From positions 1 to 64,000 of the forward strand of contig NZ_BBUY01000024.1 of assembly GCF_001590865.1 (NCBI RefSeq): a stretch of 64,000 bases of DNA. Direction: 5' to 3'. The notes under the pieces were generated by a model, which saw only the letters and a list, made by a program, of their open reading frames with translations, ran no database searches and was not told the origin of the DNA. Shown here one piece after another: positions 18,653 to 27,580 of the stretch. The position numbers and the translations under genes were made by a program. The DNA comes from Streptomyces sp. NBRC 110611 (lineage in GTDB: Bacteria; Actinomycetota; Actinomycetes; Streptomycetales; Streptomycetaceae). Within the stretch, counting starts at the first letter, position 1, and the number at the start of each line of letters is the position of its first letter.

Positions 18653-19474
18653 TCAGGCCGAGCGTGCCAGCTCGTCCAGCACCGCGTCCGTCAGCTTCGG
18701 CCAGGCCTCGATCGCCCACGGCCCGAAGTCCCGGTCGGTCAGTGCCACACAGGCCGCCCGGGCGTCGGGGTCCACCCACAGGAACGTCCCGGACTGCCCG
18801 AAGTGCCCGAAGGTACGGGGCGAGGAACCGGAGCCCGTCCAGTGCGGCGACTTGCCGTCGCGGATCTCGAAGCCGAGCCCCCAGTCGTTGGGCTTCTGGT
18901 GGCCGTAGCCGGGCAGCACACCCGTCAGACCGGGGAAGACCACCTGGGTCGCCGCCGCCAGCGTCTGGGGTGCGAGCAGCCGCGGCGCCTGCAGCTCGGC
19001 CGCGAAGCGGATCAGGTCGGCGACCGTGGAGATGCCGTCCTTCGCGGGCGAACCGGGCAGTTCGGTGGCGTGCATCCCGAGTGGTGCCAGCACCGCCTCG
19101 TGCAGATAGCGCGGGAAGGGGATGTCGGTCGCCTTGGCGATATGGTCGCCCAGCGCCTCGAACCCGGCGTTGGAGTAGAGCCGGCGGGTGCCCGGTGCGG
19201 CCATCGTCCGCTGCTCGTCGAAGGCCAGCCCCGAGGTGTGCGCGAGGAGATGGCGCACCGTGGACCCTTCGGGCCCGGCCGGCTCGTCCAGCTCGATCGC
19301 CCCTTCCTCGATGGCCAGCAGTGCGGCATACGCGGCCAGCGGCTTGGTCACCGACGCCAGCGGGAACCGGTGGTCCAGGGGCCCGTAGGACCCGGCCACC
19401 ACCCCGTCGGCGCGTATGACGGCGGCCGCGGCGGTGGGCACCGGCCAGTTCTCGATCATCCGGAGGCTCTGCAT
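18653..19474 (-). CDS. Serine hydrolase, beta-lactamase/class C-like fold
   Basis: A 273-residue protein of the class C beta-lactamase / DD-peptidase-like esterase family. The nucleophile motif is SVTK (in FPLASVTKPLAAYA), the Tyr motif YSNAG and the third motif HFGQSG. No signal peptide is visible, which points to a cytoplasmic esterase-type member rather than a true beta-lactamase. It is divergent from the MerR-family gene, and the 181-base gap holds a MerR-type promoter on the other strand. Confidence 0.85.
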   Translation of the reverse strand: MQSLRMIENWPVPTAAAAVIRADGVVAGSYGPLDHRFPLASVTKPLAAYAALLAIEEGAIELDEPAGPEGSTVRHLLAHTSGLAFDEQRTMAAPGTRRLYSNAGFEALGDHIAKATDIPFPRYLHEAVLAPLGMHATELPGSPAKDGISTVADLIRFAAELQAPRLLAPQTLAAATQVVFPGLTGVLPGYGHQKPNDWGLGFEIRDGKSPHWTGSGSSPRTFGHFGQSGTFLWVDPDARAACVALTDRDFGPWAIEAWPKLTDAVLDELARSA

Positions 19475-19536
19475 GCCCCGAGCCTAACCGTCCTGGACTT
19501 TCCCAAGATTCGGTCAAGTCTGCGCGTGATCGCCGC

Positions 19537-19567
19537 TTGCTTGGAGTGCGCTCGAAGTCTCTAGCGT
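19537..19567 (+). promoter_or_regulatory. MerR-type promoter with 19-bp spacer and dyad operator
   Basis: TTGCTT (19537-19542) and TAGCGT (19562-19567) are separated by 19 bp, the overlong spacer typical of MerR-activated promoters. The dyad CTTGGAG-TGCG-CTCGAAG (19540-19557, 6 of 7 arm bases pairing) fills the spacer. It points at the merR gene starting at 19656, so autoregulation is expected. Confidence 0.6.
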
Positions 19568-19655
19568 TGACGACGTCGAGGGACGGCAGGGGTACAGCCG
19601 AGGGACAGCTGACGCAAGGGCCGGGAGAGAACCGGCGTAGCAGGGGAGACGGGGC

Positions 19656-20138
19656 ATGACGGTGACGCAGTACGAACCGGTGACGAGCGGCGTGGCCATG
19701 GCCGGTGAACCGCCGGTGGACCACTGCGGCGTCGCGCCCACGCATCCACGCCCGGCCGGCCGTGACCGCTACACCATCAGCGAGGTCGCGGAGTACACCG
19801 GCCTCAGCGCGCACACCCTGCGCTGGTACGAGCGGATAGGCCTGATGCCCCATGTGGACCGTACGCACACCGGGCAGCGCCGTTTCACCAACCGCGATCT
19901 GGACTGGCTGGGCCTGGTCACCAAGCTGCGGCTGACCGGAATGCCGGTCGCGGACATGGTCCGCTACGCCGAACTGGTGCGGCAGGGGGAGACCACCTTC
20001 GCCGAGCGTGAGCAGCTGCTGACCGCGCACCGCGAGGACGTGCGGCAGCGCATGGCCGAGCTCCGGACCACGCTGGACGTCCTCGACCACAAGATCGGGA
20101 TCTACGCCGACGCCCGCCGGGAGTCCGAGAGGTTCTGA
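19656..20138 (+). CDS. MerR-family transcriptional regulator
   Basis: A 160-residue regulator. After a 35-residue variable N-terminus comes a MerR winged helix-turn-helix (YTISEVAEYTGLSAHTLRWY) with the usual RRFTNRDLDWL wing, then a coiled-coil dimerisation helix. There is no Cys-based metal site at the C-terminus, so it is not a metal or SoxR-type sensor; it resembles YyaN/AdhR-like members that respond to electrophiles or small ligands. A candidate operator lies 99-116 bases upstream. Confidence 0.88.
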   Translation: MTVTQYEPVTSGVAMAGEPPVDHCGVAPTHPRPAGRDRYTISEVAEYTGLSAHTLRWYERIGLMPHVDRTHTGQRRFTNRDLDWLGLVTKLRLTGMPVADMVRYAELVRQGETTFAEREQLLTAHREDVRQRMAELRTTLDVLDHKIGIYADARRESERF

Positions 20139-20167
20139 TCGCCGGCGCCCCTCCAGGGCGACCGGAC

Positions 20168-21406
20168 TCACGCCAGCCCCAGTGCGAAGAGGGCGAAGCA
20201 GGCGGCCAGGACGGCCGCGAGTGCTCGCCGGGCCCGGGGGACCCCGGTCCAGGGCGCCTCGAAGCGGCGCGCGGTGCGGCTGATCAGGACGAGTGCGGCG
20301 GCGAACAGCGGCAGCCAGGCGAGCCGGGCCGCGAGCCAGCCGAGCGTGACCGGTGCGGCGGTCAGCCCGGCCACCGGCTCCAGGAACGAGGCCGGCACGG
20401 CCACCGCCAGCATCGCCGTCTGGTGCCAGCACAGGATCGTCATCGCCGACAGGTTGATGATCACGACCGGCGCCCACAGCCCGGGCCGGCGCAGGATCCG
20501 CGCGAGCCGGTCGTGGAGCAGGATCGCGGCGCCGGACTGCGCCGCGGCCAGCGCCGGCACCAGTAGCGACGGCGGATGGGAGTTCGTACGGTCCTGGCCG
20601 GGGACGCCGACCATGCTCGTCGGGTAGTGGAAGAACACCAGCAGCGCCGCGAACAGCGCGGCGCCGCCGAGCAGCAGCACCCAGGCCGCGCGTCGGCCGA
20701 GCCGCCGCTCGCCCCAGGAGACCCCGAGCTGATACCCGAACATCCAACCGGGGAGCAGGTTCAGCAGGCTCAGCCAGGAGGGCATGGCGTCCGCGAACGG
20801 GCCGTAACGCAGCGAGTCCACCACCGCCACGACCGCCAGCAGCGGTGCCGCGGCCCAGGCGCCCATCCACCGTGCCGCACGGACGCAGTACGGCGTGAGC
20901 GCGGTGACACCCGCGTACACCCCGACGAACCACAGTGGCTGGATCACCAGCGTCGCCCCGGTCCGCAGCGTCGCCTCCGGCACCCCCAGGCCGTGCAGCA
21001 GGGGGAGCAGCACCGCCCATACAGCCGTCACGCCGAGCACCGGCCGCCCCAGCCGGACCAGTCGGCCGCGCACCCAGCCGCCGGCGGAACCGCCCCGTGC
21101 GAGGGCGCGCCGGTAGGACAGCACCGACGCGTAGCCGCCCACCAGAAAGAAGATGCCGAGCATCTGGAACACCCAACTGGCGGGCGAGAGACGGCCGAAG
21201 GAGGTCAGCAGGCTGGCGTTGTGCAGTGCGCCGTCGGTGTCGAGGGTGAAGCCGCCGATCAGCCAGTGACCGGTGGGCACGGCGAGCAGGGCCAAGGCGC
21301 GCAGCCCGTCGATCGCCCGGTCGCGGTCCGCGGGGGTGCGGTTGTCGAGGGTGCGGACCGTCTTCCGGGCCGCGTCTCTGAGCGGCGCGAGGAGTGCGGT
21401 GTCCAT
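20168..21406 (-). CDS. Acyltransferase-3 family integral membrane protein
   Basis: A 412-residue protein with about ten hydrophobic segments and the acyltransferase-3 (OafA/NodX) start, DGLRALALLAVPTGHWLIG, with the conserved Arg and His in the first segments. Such proteins O-acylate cell-surface or secreted glycans. ATG 21406 is preceded by AAGGA. The DUF1023 hydrolase gene ends 115 bases upstream on the same strand, so the two may be co-transcribed. The substrate is unknown. Confidence 0.85.
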   Translation of the reverse strand: MDTALLAPLRDAARKTVRTLDNRTPADRDRAIDGLRALALLAVPTGHWLIGGFTLDTDGALHNASLLTSFGRLSPASWVFQMLGIFFLVGGYASVLSYRRALARGGSAGGWVRGRLVRLGRPVLGVTAVWAVLLPLLHGLGVPEATLRTGATLVIQPLWFVGVYAGVTALTPYCVRAARWMGAWAAAPLLAVVAVVDSLRYGPFADAMPSWLSLLNLLPGWMFGYQLGVSWGERRLGRRAAWVLLLGGAALFAALLVFFHYPTSMVGVPGQDRTNSHPPSLLVPALAAAQSGAAILLHDRLARILRRPGLWAPVVIINLSAMTILCWHQTAMLAVAVPASFLEPVAGLTAAPVTLGWLAARLAWLPLFAAALVLISRTARRFEAPWTGVPRARRALAAVLAACFALFALGLA

Positions 21407-21521
21407 GAGGCGTCCTTGAGTTCGTGGAACCGGCGGATGAACCAGTGGATGAACAGGCGGATTTCGCGGCACCGGCGGATGCGGGGCGTCGGGGCGTCGG
21501 GGGCCGGCCGGAAGGTCGGTG

Positions 21522-22688
21522 TCAGCGCACGTCGCCGTAGCGGCCCAGCACGATGGCCGCGAAGTTCCGCAGGGAGTCCGTACCGGGGGCGAGGTAGCCG
21601 GTGTGGCCCTCGGCCCGCTCGGCGGACACCCGGCGGGCGCCGAAGGCGGGGTCGGTCGGATCCGTGCCGTGGCCCAGGCCCAGCAGTTCGACGTTCGGGA
21701 TGTTGCCGATCCAGTCGGACGCGTCGCGGGCCGCCCAGACCCGCGCCGTGGTGTGCAGGTCCGCCACGCTGTCCCGGCGTATACCGGGGGAACCGAAGAC
21801 CACCAGGTCGGCGAGGGCGCCGCGGTCCAGTTGCGGTACCGCCAGCCCGCAGACCACCGAGCCGTAGCTGTGGCACAGCACGGCGGGCGCCGGCGCGCCG
21901 ACGGCCGTCAGCCCCGTCAGCAGGCGGACCAGCCGTGGCGCACCGGCCTCGGCGAGCCGGCCGGTGGCGGCGTCCGGACCGAGACCGACCGGAGTGGTGT
22001 ACCCGGCCCAGGCGATGACCGCGGTACGGGTCCCCGGTGCGTCGGCTGCCAGCTGGGTACGCAGTGACCCGGCCATCCCGGCCGGTGTGCCGTACCGGTC
22101 CGTGGTGCGGTCGAACGAGGCCAGGTCGATGTCCGAGCCGGGGACGATCACCGCGGTGCGCTGTGCGGTTGTCAGGTCACCGTGGACCTCGGCCACTTGG
22201 CCTCGGCCGCGCGGGTCGAAGGCGAGGATCTGGCGGCCGGGGGTGAGCAGTGCGGTGCAGCGGTCGGCGGCCGTCCGGGCCCTGCGGTGGTCCTCCGGGG
22301 TGCCGGCCGGGTCGGTGGCGCGGGCCAGCTGACGGTCCCGTTCCGCGGTGATCGCACGGGAGTTGGCCTCGTACCGCAGGGTGACCGGCGCGCCGTCGAG
22401 GTTTCCCACGGTGAGCGGATGCCGGACGGCGAGAGAGTGCCGCTGGGCGTCGGTCAGCGAGGCGAAGAAGCGGGCGACATCGGCCGGGCGTGTGGTCGCG
22501 GGGTCGGGCAGCCGCACGCCGAGTGACTGGTCGGCGCGCCAGGCGGCGGCACCGGGCGCGGGGCCGGTGACGGCGGTCTGCGTGGTCCCGGCGGCCCAGC
22601 CGCCGGTCCCGGCGACGAGAGCCGCCGCGAGCGCGGCGCCGACGAGTGTGCGCCTGCTGCGACGGACGGCGGTACGCAGCACGGACAT
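21522..22688 (-). CDS. Exported DUF1023 alpha/beta hydrolase (paralogue 1)
   Basis: A 388-residue protein with an Arg-rich start and a hydrophobic export/anchor segment (RRTLVGAALAAALVAGTGGWA). The C-terminal DUF1023 alpha/beta-hydrolase domain has nucleophile motif VLCHSYGSVVCG and the sequence GSPGIRRD shortly after. Families with this domain include lipase- or cutinase-like esterases. It is one of three DUF1023 proteins here; it shares the LAVRHPLTVGNLDGAPVTLRY region with the one at 26.2-27.4 kb. Two palindromes lie just upstream. Confidence 0.85.
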   Translation of the reverse strand: MSVLRTAVRRSRRTLVGAALAAALVAGTGGWAAGTTQTAVTGPAPGAAAWRADQSLGVRLPDPATTRPADVARFFASLTDAQRHSLAVRHPLTVGNLDGAPVTLRYEANSRAITAERDRQLARATDPAGTPEDHRRARTAADRCTALLTPGRQILAFDPRGRGQVAEVHGDLTTAQRTAVIVPGSDIDLASFDRTTDRYGTPAGMAGSLRTQLAADAPGTRTAVIAWAGYTTPVGLGPDAATGRLAEAGAPRLVRLLTGLTAVGAPAPAVLCHSYGSVVCGLAVPQLDRGALADLVVFGSPGIRRDSVADLHTTARVWAARDASDWIGNIPNVELLGLGHGTDPTDPAFGARRVSAERAEGHTGYLAPGTDSLRNFAAIVLGRYGDVR

Positions 22689-22744
22689 GGTGGTGTCTCC
22701 CTCTCCCGTTGGTGTGGCGGAGGGAAACGTAGGGAGAAGGTGGA

Positions 22745-22781
22745 TGACGCTGCGTCACACCCCGGAGCCAACTCCGGGGTG
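22745..22781. promoter_or_regulatory. Two adjacent palindromes upstream of the DUF1023 gene
   Basis: TGACGC-T-GCGTCA (22745-22757) is followed at once by CACCCCGGAG-CCAA-CTCCGGGGTG (22758-22781), a perfect 10-bp stem with a 4-base loop. The second could end the response-regulator transcript coming from the right; the first is operator-like and lies about 57-69 bases upstream of the DUF1023 start. Confidence 0.55.
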
Positions 22782-22901
22782 ATACCGGGGTAGGGGGTGC
22801 GGCCCGCCCCTCGGCCCAGGAGGGGACGAGGGGCGGGGGAAGCGGCCAGGTAGGGGAGGTCGTCAGGGCGTGGCCGGCGTGGCCGGCGTGTACGGCATGT
22901 C

Positions 22902-23582
22902 CTACCGCTCCCCGGGCGATACGAGCCCCGACTCGTACGCGAAGATCACGGCCTGGGCCCGGTCCCGCAGTCCCAGCTTGGCGAGTACCCGGCCGATATG
23001 GGTCTTCACGGTCTGCTCCGCGACGATCAGTGCGTCGGCGATCTCCTGGTTGGACAGCCCGCGGGCGATCAGCTCCAGGACCTCGGTCTCCCGCGGGGTG
23101 AGGTCGTTCAGCCGTAGCGAGGTCCGGTCCTTGCGGGGGGTCGGCCGCCGACGGGCGAAGTCCGCGATCAGCCGCCGGGTCACGGACGGTGCGAGCAGCG
23201 CCTCCCCGGCCGCCACCACGCGGACCGCGGAGATCAGATCGGCCGGCGGCGCGTCCTTGAGCAGGAATCCGGAGGCGCCCGCACGCAGCGCCTCGTAGAC
23301 GTAGTCGTCGACATCGAAAGTGGTCAGCATCAGGACCTTCGGCCGGTGGGTGACACCGGCCGGCGGGTCGAGCAGCTGCCGGGCCGCCTCCAACCCGTCC
23401 ATCTCCGGCATCCGGACGTCCATCAGCACCACGTCGGGGTGTGTGCGCCGGCTCAGTGCCACACCCTGCACTCCGTCCGGCGCGTCGCCCACCACATCGA
23501 TATCGCTCTGTGCGGCGAGCAGCGCGGCGAACCCCGCACGCACCATGGCCTGGTCGTCGACGATGATCACGCGCGTGGTCAT
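22902..23582 (-). CDS. NarL/FixJ-family response regulator
   Basis: A 226-residue two-component regulator: receiver domain with phosphoacceptor Asp55 (VVLMDVRMPEMDG) and conserved Thr/Lys positions (LMLTTFD, LLKDAP), then a LuxR-type helix-turn-helix (LTPRETEVLELIARGLSNQEI). It overlaps the histidine kinase gene by 4 bases (ATGA), forming one operon. Its targets are unknown. GGTATGA elements before its own operon and near two envelope-protein genes are candidates. Confidence 0.93.
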   Translation of the reverse strand: MTTRVIIVDDQAMVRAGFAALLAAQSDIDVVGDAPDGVQGVALSRRTHPDVVLMDVRMPEMDGLEAARQLLDPPAGVTHRPKVLMLTTFDVDDYVYEALRAGASGFLLKDAPPADLISAVRVVAAGEALLAPSVTRRLIADFARRRPTPRKDRTSLRLNDLTPRETEVLELIARGLSNQEIADALIVAEQTVKTHIGRVLAKLGLRDRAQAVIFAYESGLVSPGER

Positions 23583-24979
23583 AGCGGGTCGGAGTCCTTC
23601 GGGGAGAGAGGGGAGGCGGACGAGGGCGGTGGGGCGAGGGGCAGCAACGCGGCGACGCGGAAGCCGCCGTCGGGCAGCGGCCCGGTGTCGAGCGAGCCGT
23701 CCACCAGGCGCACCCGCTCCCGCATACCGATCAGACCATGGCCGGTTCCGGTGGTCTCCAGAGGCTCGGACGGCGCGGGCGGCGCGGAGTTGACGACCAG
23801 TACCGTCAGCCGCGAGCCGTCCATCGACGTCATCACGGACACTCTGGTCCGCGCGCCCGGGGCATGCCGCACCACGTTGGCAAGCGCCTCCTGGACGATG
23901 CGGTACGCGGACAGATCCACGGCCGGTTCCAGCACCACCTGCTCCTCGGGCAGCGCCAACTCGACCGGCACACCGGCCCGTACCGTGCTCTCGACCAGCT
24001 TCGGCAGCATCTGGATCCCGGGCTGCGGGGCCTTCTCCGGACCGCCGTGCCGCTCCGTCTCCTCGCTGCGCAGCACCCCGAGCAGCCGCCGCATCTCCGC
24101 CAGCGACTCCCGCGCGGCCGACGCGATGGACCCGAACTCCTCCACGGCCTCCTGGGGGATCCCGCTGATCCGGTAGGGCGCGCTGTCCGCCTGGACAGTG
24201 ATCACCGACATGTGATGGGCGACGACATCGTGCAGCTCACGGGCGATCCGGGTGCGCTCCTCCAGCAGCGTACGGTGGGCCCGCTCGGCCTCGCTGATGG
24301 TCTCCTGCTCGCGCAGCTTCCGCTGGGCGTCGCCCCGTTCCCGCAGTGTGGCGCCCATCAGCAGCACCACACCGGCCAGGACGAACATCACCACCCAGGT
24401 GCTCTGGACGCTGCGGGGGGCGGCCGTCTCCAGGAGGATGCCCGCCGCGCCGGTCGTCAGCCAGACGGCGGTCAGGGCGCGGCGGCGTTCCCGGAGGGAC
24501 AGCGCCAGCATCAGCACGAGGTAGCCGACGACCGCCGTGGGCGTCCAGGGCCAGGCCCGCCCTATCACGCCGTCGTTGCCGAGGAGCGCCACGGCACCGA
24601 CCACGTCCGCGGCGAAGATGATCCACCAGGCCTGCAGCGGACGGGTCACCGCGAGCAGCAGCGGCGCGGTCTGCGCGGTGCCCAGCACACCGGCCAGCGC
24701 ACCGCTCATGCGGTATTCGTTGCCGAGGAGGGTGATGGTCGCCGGCAGCAGGACGAGCGTGAAGACGAACGCGACCAGGTACGGCAGGAGGCGGAGCCAG
24801 CGGCTTTGGACGCCGGCGAAGAGGGGCGTGCCGGGCTCGGTCGGGGTGCCGAGCTCGACGGCGAGGACGCGCAGTGCCTGGCGCGCGGCGCGCAGTACCC
24901 GGGCGCGGGCCGAGCCGCGCCCGTGGCCGGCGGCCGGTTCGGGCGGGGCCTCTGCGGGGGTGGGAGGTGATCCGTTCAT
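23579..24979 (-). CDS. NarL-type sensor histidine kinase
   Basis: A 466-residue kinase. Hydrophobic segments between about residues 55 and 205 form the membrane sensor. The HisKA_3 dimerisation helix contains the phospho-accepting His in ARELHDVVAHHMSVI, and the HATPase domain contains YRIVQEALANVVRHA and GHGLIGMRERV. It signals to the response regulator encoded immediately downstream. No extracytoplasmic sensor domain is obvious, suggesting intramembrane sensing of envelope stress. Confidence 0.92.
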   Translation of the reverse strand: MNGSPPTPAEAPPEPAAGHGRGSARARVLRAARQALRVLAVELGTPTEPGTPLFAGVQSRWLRLLPYLVAFVFTLVLLPATITLLGNEYRMSGALAGVLGTAQTAPLLLAVTRPLQAWWIIFAADVVGAVALLGNDGVIGRAWPWTPTAVVGYLVLMLALSLRERRRALTAVWLTTGAAGILLETAAPRSVQSTWVVMFVLAGVVLLMGATLRERGDAQRKLREQETISEAERAHRTLLEERTRIARELHDVVAHHMSVITVQADSAPYRISGIPQEAVEEFGSIASAARESLAEMRRLLGVLRSEETERHGGPEKAPQPGIQMLPKLVESTVRAGVPVELALPEEQVVLEPAVDLSAYRIVQEALANVVRHAPGARTRVSVMTSMDGSRLTVLVVNSAPPAPSEPLETTGTGHGLIGMRERVRLVDGSLDTGPLPDGGFRVAALLPLAPPPSSASPLSPKDSDPL

Positions 24980-25016
24980 CGCGAAGCCAATGTAAGCGGA
25001 GCCCGTCGGCGAGGCG

Positions 25017-25057
25017 TCATACCGGGGTGCGGGACCACGCCTCGTACCACGGTATGA
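25017..25057. promoter_or_regulatory. Inverted TCATACC / GGTATGA pair upstream of the kinase operon
   Basis: TCATACC (25017-25023) and GGTATGA (25051-25057) form a widely spaced inverted repeat 38-78 bases upstream of the histidine kinase start. The same heptamer recurs twice at 10779-10809. The left arm sits in ATACCGGGGT, which also occurs at 22782-22791. It is a candidate autoregulatory site. Confidence 0.45.
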
Positions 25058-25082
25058 GTCCCCGAGCGGCGCGGCGCGCCCG

Positions 25083-25970
25083 TCAGAGCTCCGCCAGGAG
25101 TTCCGCCTTCTTCGTGCTGAACTCGTCGTCCGTCACCAGCCCCGCGTCGTGCAGCTCGCCCAGATGCCGTATCCGGTCCGCGATGTCCGCCGGGTCCCGG
25201 CGGGGCTCGCCGGCCCGGCGGCGCACCGGCTCGTCCCGCGCCGGCTCCTCGCCCTCCGCGGCGCGGACGGCCTGTAGCACCGAGGCCGCGAACGGCAGCG
25301 ACTCATGGACCGGGCCGTAGCCCAGTCCGAACACCACGGCGGCCGGGTCCTGGTCCGCCTCACCGGCCGCCGGCCCCGGGGCCTCGCGCTCCAGCAGCCG
25401 CAGATACCCGTTGAAGATCTCCGGCGAGCGCCACTCGACCCCGGCCAGCGCACCGACGGTGAAGGTCTGGTCACCGCGCTTCCACTTCGCGGACGACGCG
25501 CCTGTCCAGAACCAGCGGAAGGCGACCGAACTGCCGTCGAAGGATGCTTTGCCGTCGTACGCCTTGAAGTGCAGCGGCGGGTCCGGCGCGGCCACCAGAT
25601 GGCGCTCGGCGGGCTCCTTCGCCGCCGGGCCGAGTGTGGTGCGCAGTTCGTCGGCGTAGTACTCGGCCAGCGTTCCGCGCTCGGCCGGCAGCACCAGCCG
25701 GTAGGGGTCGGCGTCGTCCTTGAGCTGGCCGTTCGCCACTTCCATCAGCGGATCGGCGCCCGGCCGGGGCACGGCGCGCAGCGCCACCGTGCCGCGTCTG
25801 CCCTCGGTCACCTCGACCGATGCCAACGCTTCGTACGGAATGCGTCGCTCGCCGAGCGCCTGGAACAGCTTCGGCCTGCGGATCCCCCGTTCGAAGCGGA
25901 TGAGCACGGAGTCCGTGTCGAACTCCCAGACGGCGTGAAAACCGGCCAGTACATCACCCATGTGGCTCAT
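25083..25970 (-). CDS. DUF4429 protein with C-terminal SHOCT domain
   Basis: A protein of about 295 residues common in streptomycetes. It contains two DUF4429 modules (start MGDVLAGFHAVWEFDTDSV and a second near residue 155, FKAYDGKASFDGSSVAFRW) and ends in a SHOCT motif (HLGELHDAGLVTDDEFSTKK), a short helical module often found in oligomerising proteins. The function is unknown. Two starts are possible, 25970 (MSHMGD) or 25961 (MGDVLAG); the second matches the conserved domain start better. Confidence 0.85.
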   Translation of the reverse strand: MSHMGDVLAGFHAVWEFDTDSVLIRFERGIRRPKLFQALGERRIPYEALASVEVTEGRRGTVALRAVPRPGADPLMEVANGQLKDDADPYRLVLPAERGTLAEYYADELRTTLGPAAKEPAERHLVAAPDPPLHFKAYDGKASFDGSSVAFRWFWTGASSAKWKRGDQTFTVGALAGVEWRSPEIFNGYLRLLEREAPGPAAGEADQDPAAVVFGLGYGPVHESLPFAASVLQAVRAAEGEEPARDEPVRRRAGEPRRDPADIADRIRHLGELHDAGLVTDDEFSTKKAELLAEL

Positions 25971-26194
25971 CGTATGCGGGCGGTCGCCCGCCCGTCCCCC
26001 TTCCGGACATCTGGAAGGAACCTGTCGGAACCCCGCACGTCGCGCGGCGTGCCCTTCGGACGGCCGACGGCACGTCCGGCACTCGCCCCAGTCCCGTTGA
26101 CGTCCGCGCCGCGGAAAGCGGTTCTCGCAGGTATCGCCCGTCCCCGGGCGCCGGACCATCCCCGCGGCCCGCTGGTCGTACGGCCCATCAGCGC

Positions 26195-27409
26195 TCAGGC
26201 CGGGCCCGTGCTGCAGTCCGGATCGTTCGGGGCGCACTCCACCGACTCGGTCGCGCCCACCCCGACCAGTGCGAAGTTGCGCAGGCTGCGGGTGCCTGGC
26301 GCGAAGTATCCGGCGTGTCCGACGGCCCCGTCGGCCGAGAGGATGCGTGAGCCGAAGGCGGGATCGACCGGGTCGGCGCCGTGGCCGAGCCCGCCGACCT
26401 CCAGGTTCGGCACGTCCTGGATCCAGTCGTCGGCGTCCCGCATGGCCCAGACCCGGGCCCGGGTGCCCAGCCCCGTGACGTTCCCGGCCCGCATACCGGG
26501 GCTGCCCGCCACCGCTATGTCCTCGACATTGGACGGCAGGTCGCGGGCGGCGATGCCGCACACCACGGACCCGTAGCTGTGGCAGAACAGCGAGACGGTG
26601 TTGGAGGACGGCAGCGACTCCACCAGCGCCCGCAGCCGGACCGCGCCGGCCTCGGCGAGCTGCCCGGTGGCGGCTCCGACGCCCAGTCCGGACGGCGCGG
26701 TGTAGTCGGCCCAGGCGATCACGGCGGTCCGGCTGTCCGGCCCGGCCTCCCGCTCGGCGTCGTGCAGGGAGCGGGCCATGCCGACGGGGGCGGTGGTCGC
26801 CCGCGCGGTGCGTTCGAAGGTCGAGAGGTTGGTGTCCACACCGGGCACCACGACCGAAACCCGGTTCGCCGCGGGCAGGTTGCCGAAGACCTCGGCGGCC
26901 CGGCCCCCGCCGGCCGGATCGAAGGCCAGGATCTGCCGGCCTGGGCTCATCAGCGAGGTGAGGCGGTGCGTCAGCCGACGCGCCTCCTGGCGCCCGACGG
27001 GGGTGAGCCGGTCGTCGGTCATCCGCGTCTCCGCTACGGCGCGGGCGTCATCGAGGGCCATCCGGTTGGCGCGGTAGCGGAGTTGGACGGGCGCGCCGCC
27101 CATGTTGCCGACGACCAGGGGATGGCGGGCGGCGAGCTGCTGTTTCTCGGCCCGGCTGAGAGTGGCGAAGAAGGCGCGGAGCGCGGCCGGGGAGGCGCTG
27201 GGGTCGGGCAGCGGACGCCCGAGGAAGGTGGCCTGCCGCCAGGCGGCCCTCGCGGTGGCCAGGGGGTTGGCGTCCTCGTGGGTCTCTCTGACGGCCGTCC
27301 AGCCGGTTATGGCAAGCATGACGAACACCACCACCAGGGCGAGCGACGCACGCCAGGCGGTGGACTGCAGAAAACCGGAGGAGGGGCCGAGGCCCGGGAA
27401 GGAATTCAC
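26195..27409 (-). CDS. Membrane-anchored DUF1023 alpha/beta hydrolase (paralogue 2)
   Basis: A protein of about 404 residues with one N-terminal hydrophobic helix (LALVVVFVMLAITGW) and a DUF1023 alpha/beta-hydrolase domain (nucleophile motif LFCHSYGSVVCG, then AGSPGMRAG). It is closely related to the protein at 21.5-22.7 kb. The GTG at 27409 gives VNSFPGLGP; an upstream GTG at 27466 is possible. The downstream start leaves the palindrome CGTGAG-TGAT-CTCACG (27452-27467) as a promoter-region operator instead of coding sequence. The catalytic Ser is intact. Confidence 0.82.
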   Translation of the reverse strand: MNSFPGLGPSSGFLQSTAWRASLALVVVFVMLAITGWTAVRETHEDANPLATARAAWRQATFLGRPLPDPSASPAALRAFFATLSRAEKQQLAARHPLVVGNMGGAPVQLRYRANRMALDDARAVAETRMTDDRLTPVGRQEARRLTHRLTSLMSPGRQILAFDPAGGGRAAEVFGNLPAANRVSVVVPGVDTNLSTFERTARATTAPVGMARSLHDAEREAGPDSRTAVIAWADYTAPSGLGVGAATGQLAEAGAVRLRALVESLPSSNTVSLFCHSYGSVVCGIAARDLPSNVEDIAVAGSPGMRAGNVTGLGTRARVWAMRDADDWIQDVPNLEVGGLGHGADPVDPAFGSRILSADGAVGHAGYFAPGTRSLRNFALVGVGATESVECAPNDPDCSTGPA

Positions 27410-27451
27410 CGCAGGCCACCCTAGGAGACGCGGCAGGGCGGCTGAGGCGGC

Positions 27452-27467
27452 CGTGAGTGATCTCACG
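27452..27467. promoter_or_regulatory. Palindrome ahead of DUF1023 paralogue 2
   Basis: CGTGAG-TGAT-CTCACG is a perfect inverted repeat 43-58 bases upstream of the preferred start codon. It is operator-like in size and position. Confidence 0.4.
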
Positions 27468-27580
27468 TTTCGCGGTGGGTATTTCGACCAAACCGGACGT
27501 GAATCGTCCAGTATTCGCGCTCAGTCGTGCATGGGTGTTCTCATAGGCGGATAAATCGGTTGCGCAGCGGCGGGAAGCCG

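Noticed and set aside
17931..21176. Minus-strand frame of 1081 codons across pirin, hydrolase, merR and acyltransferase
   Set aside because: It runs through four well-supported genes on either strand, and its sequence is low in hydrophobic order and high in Arg/Gly/Ala.
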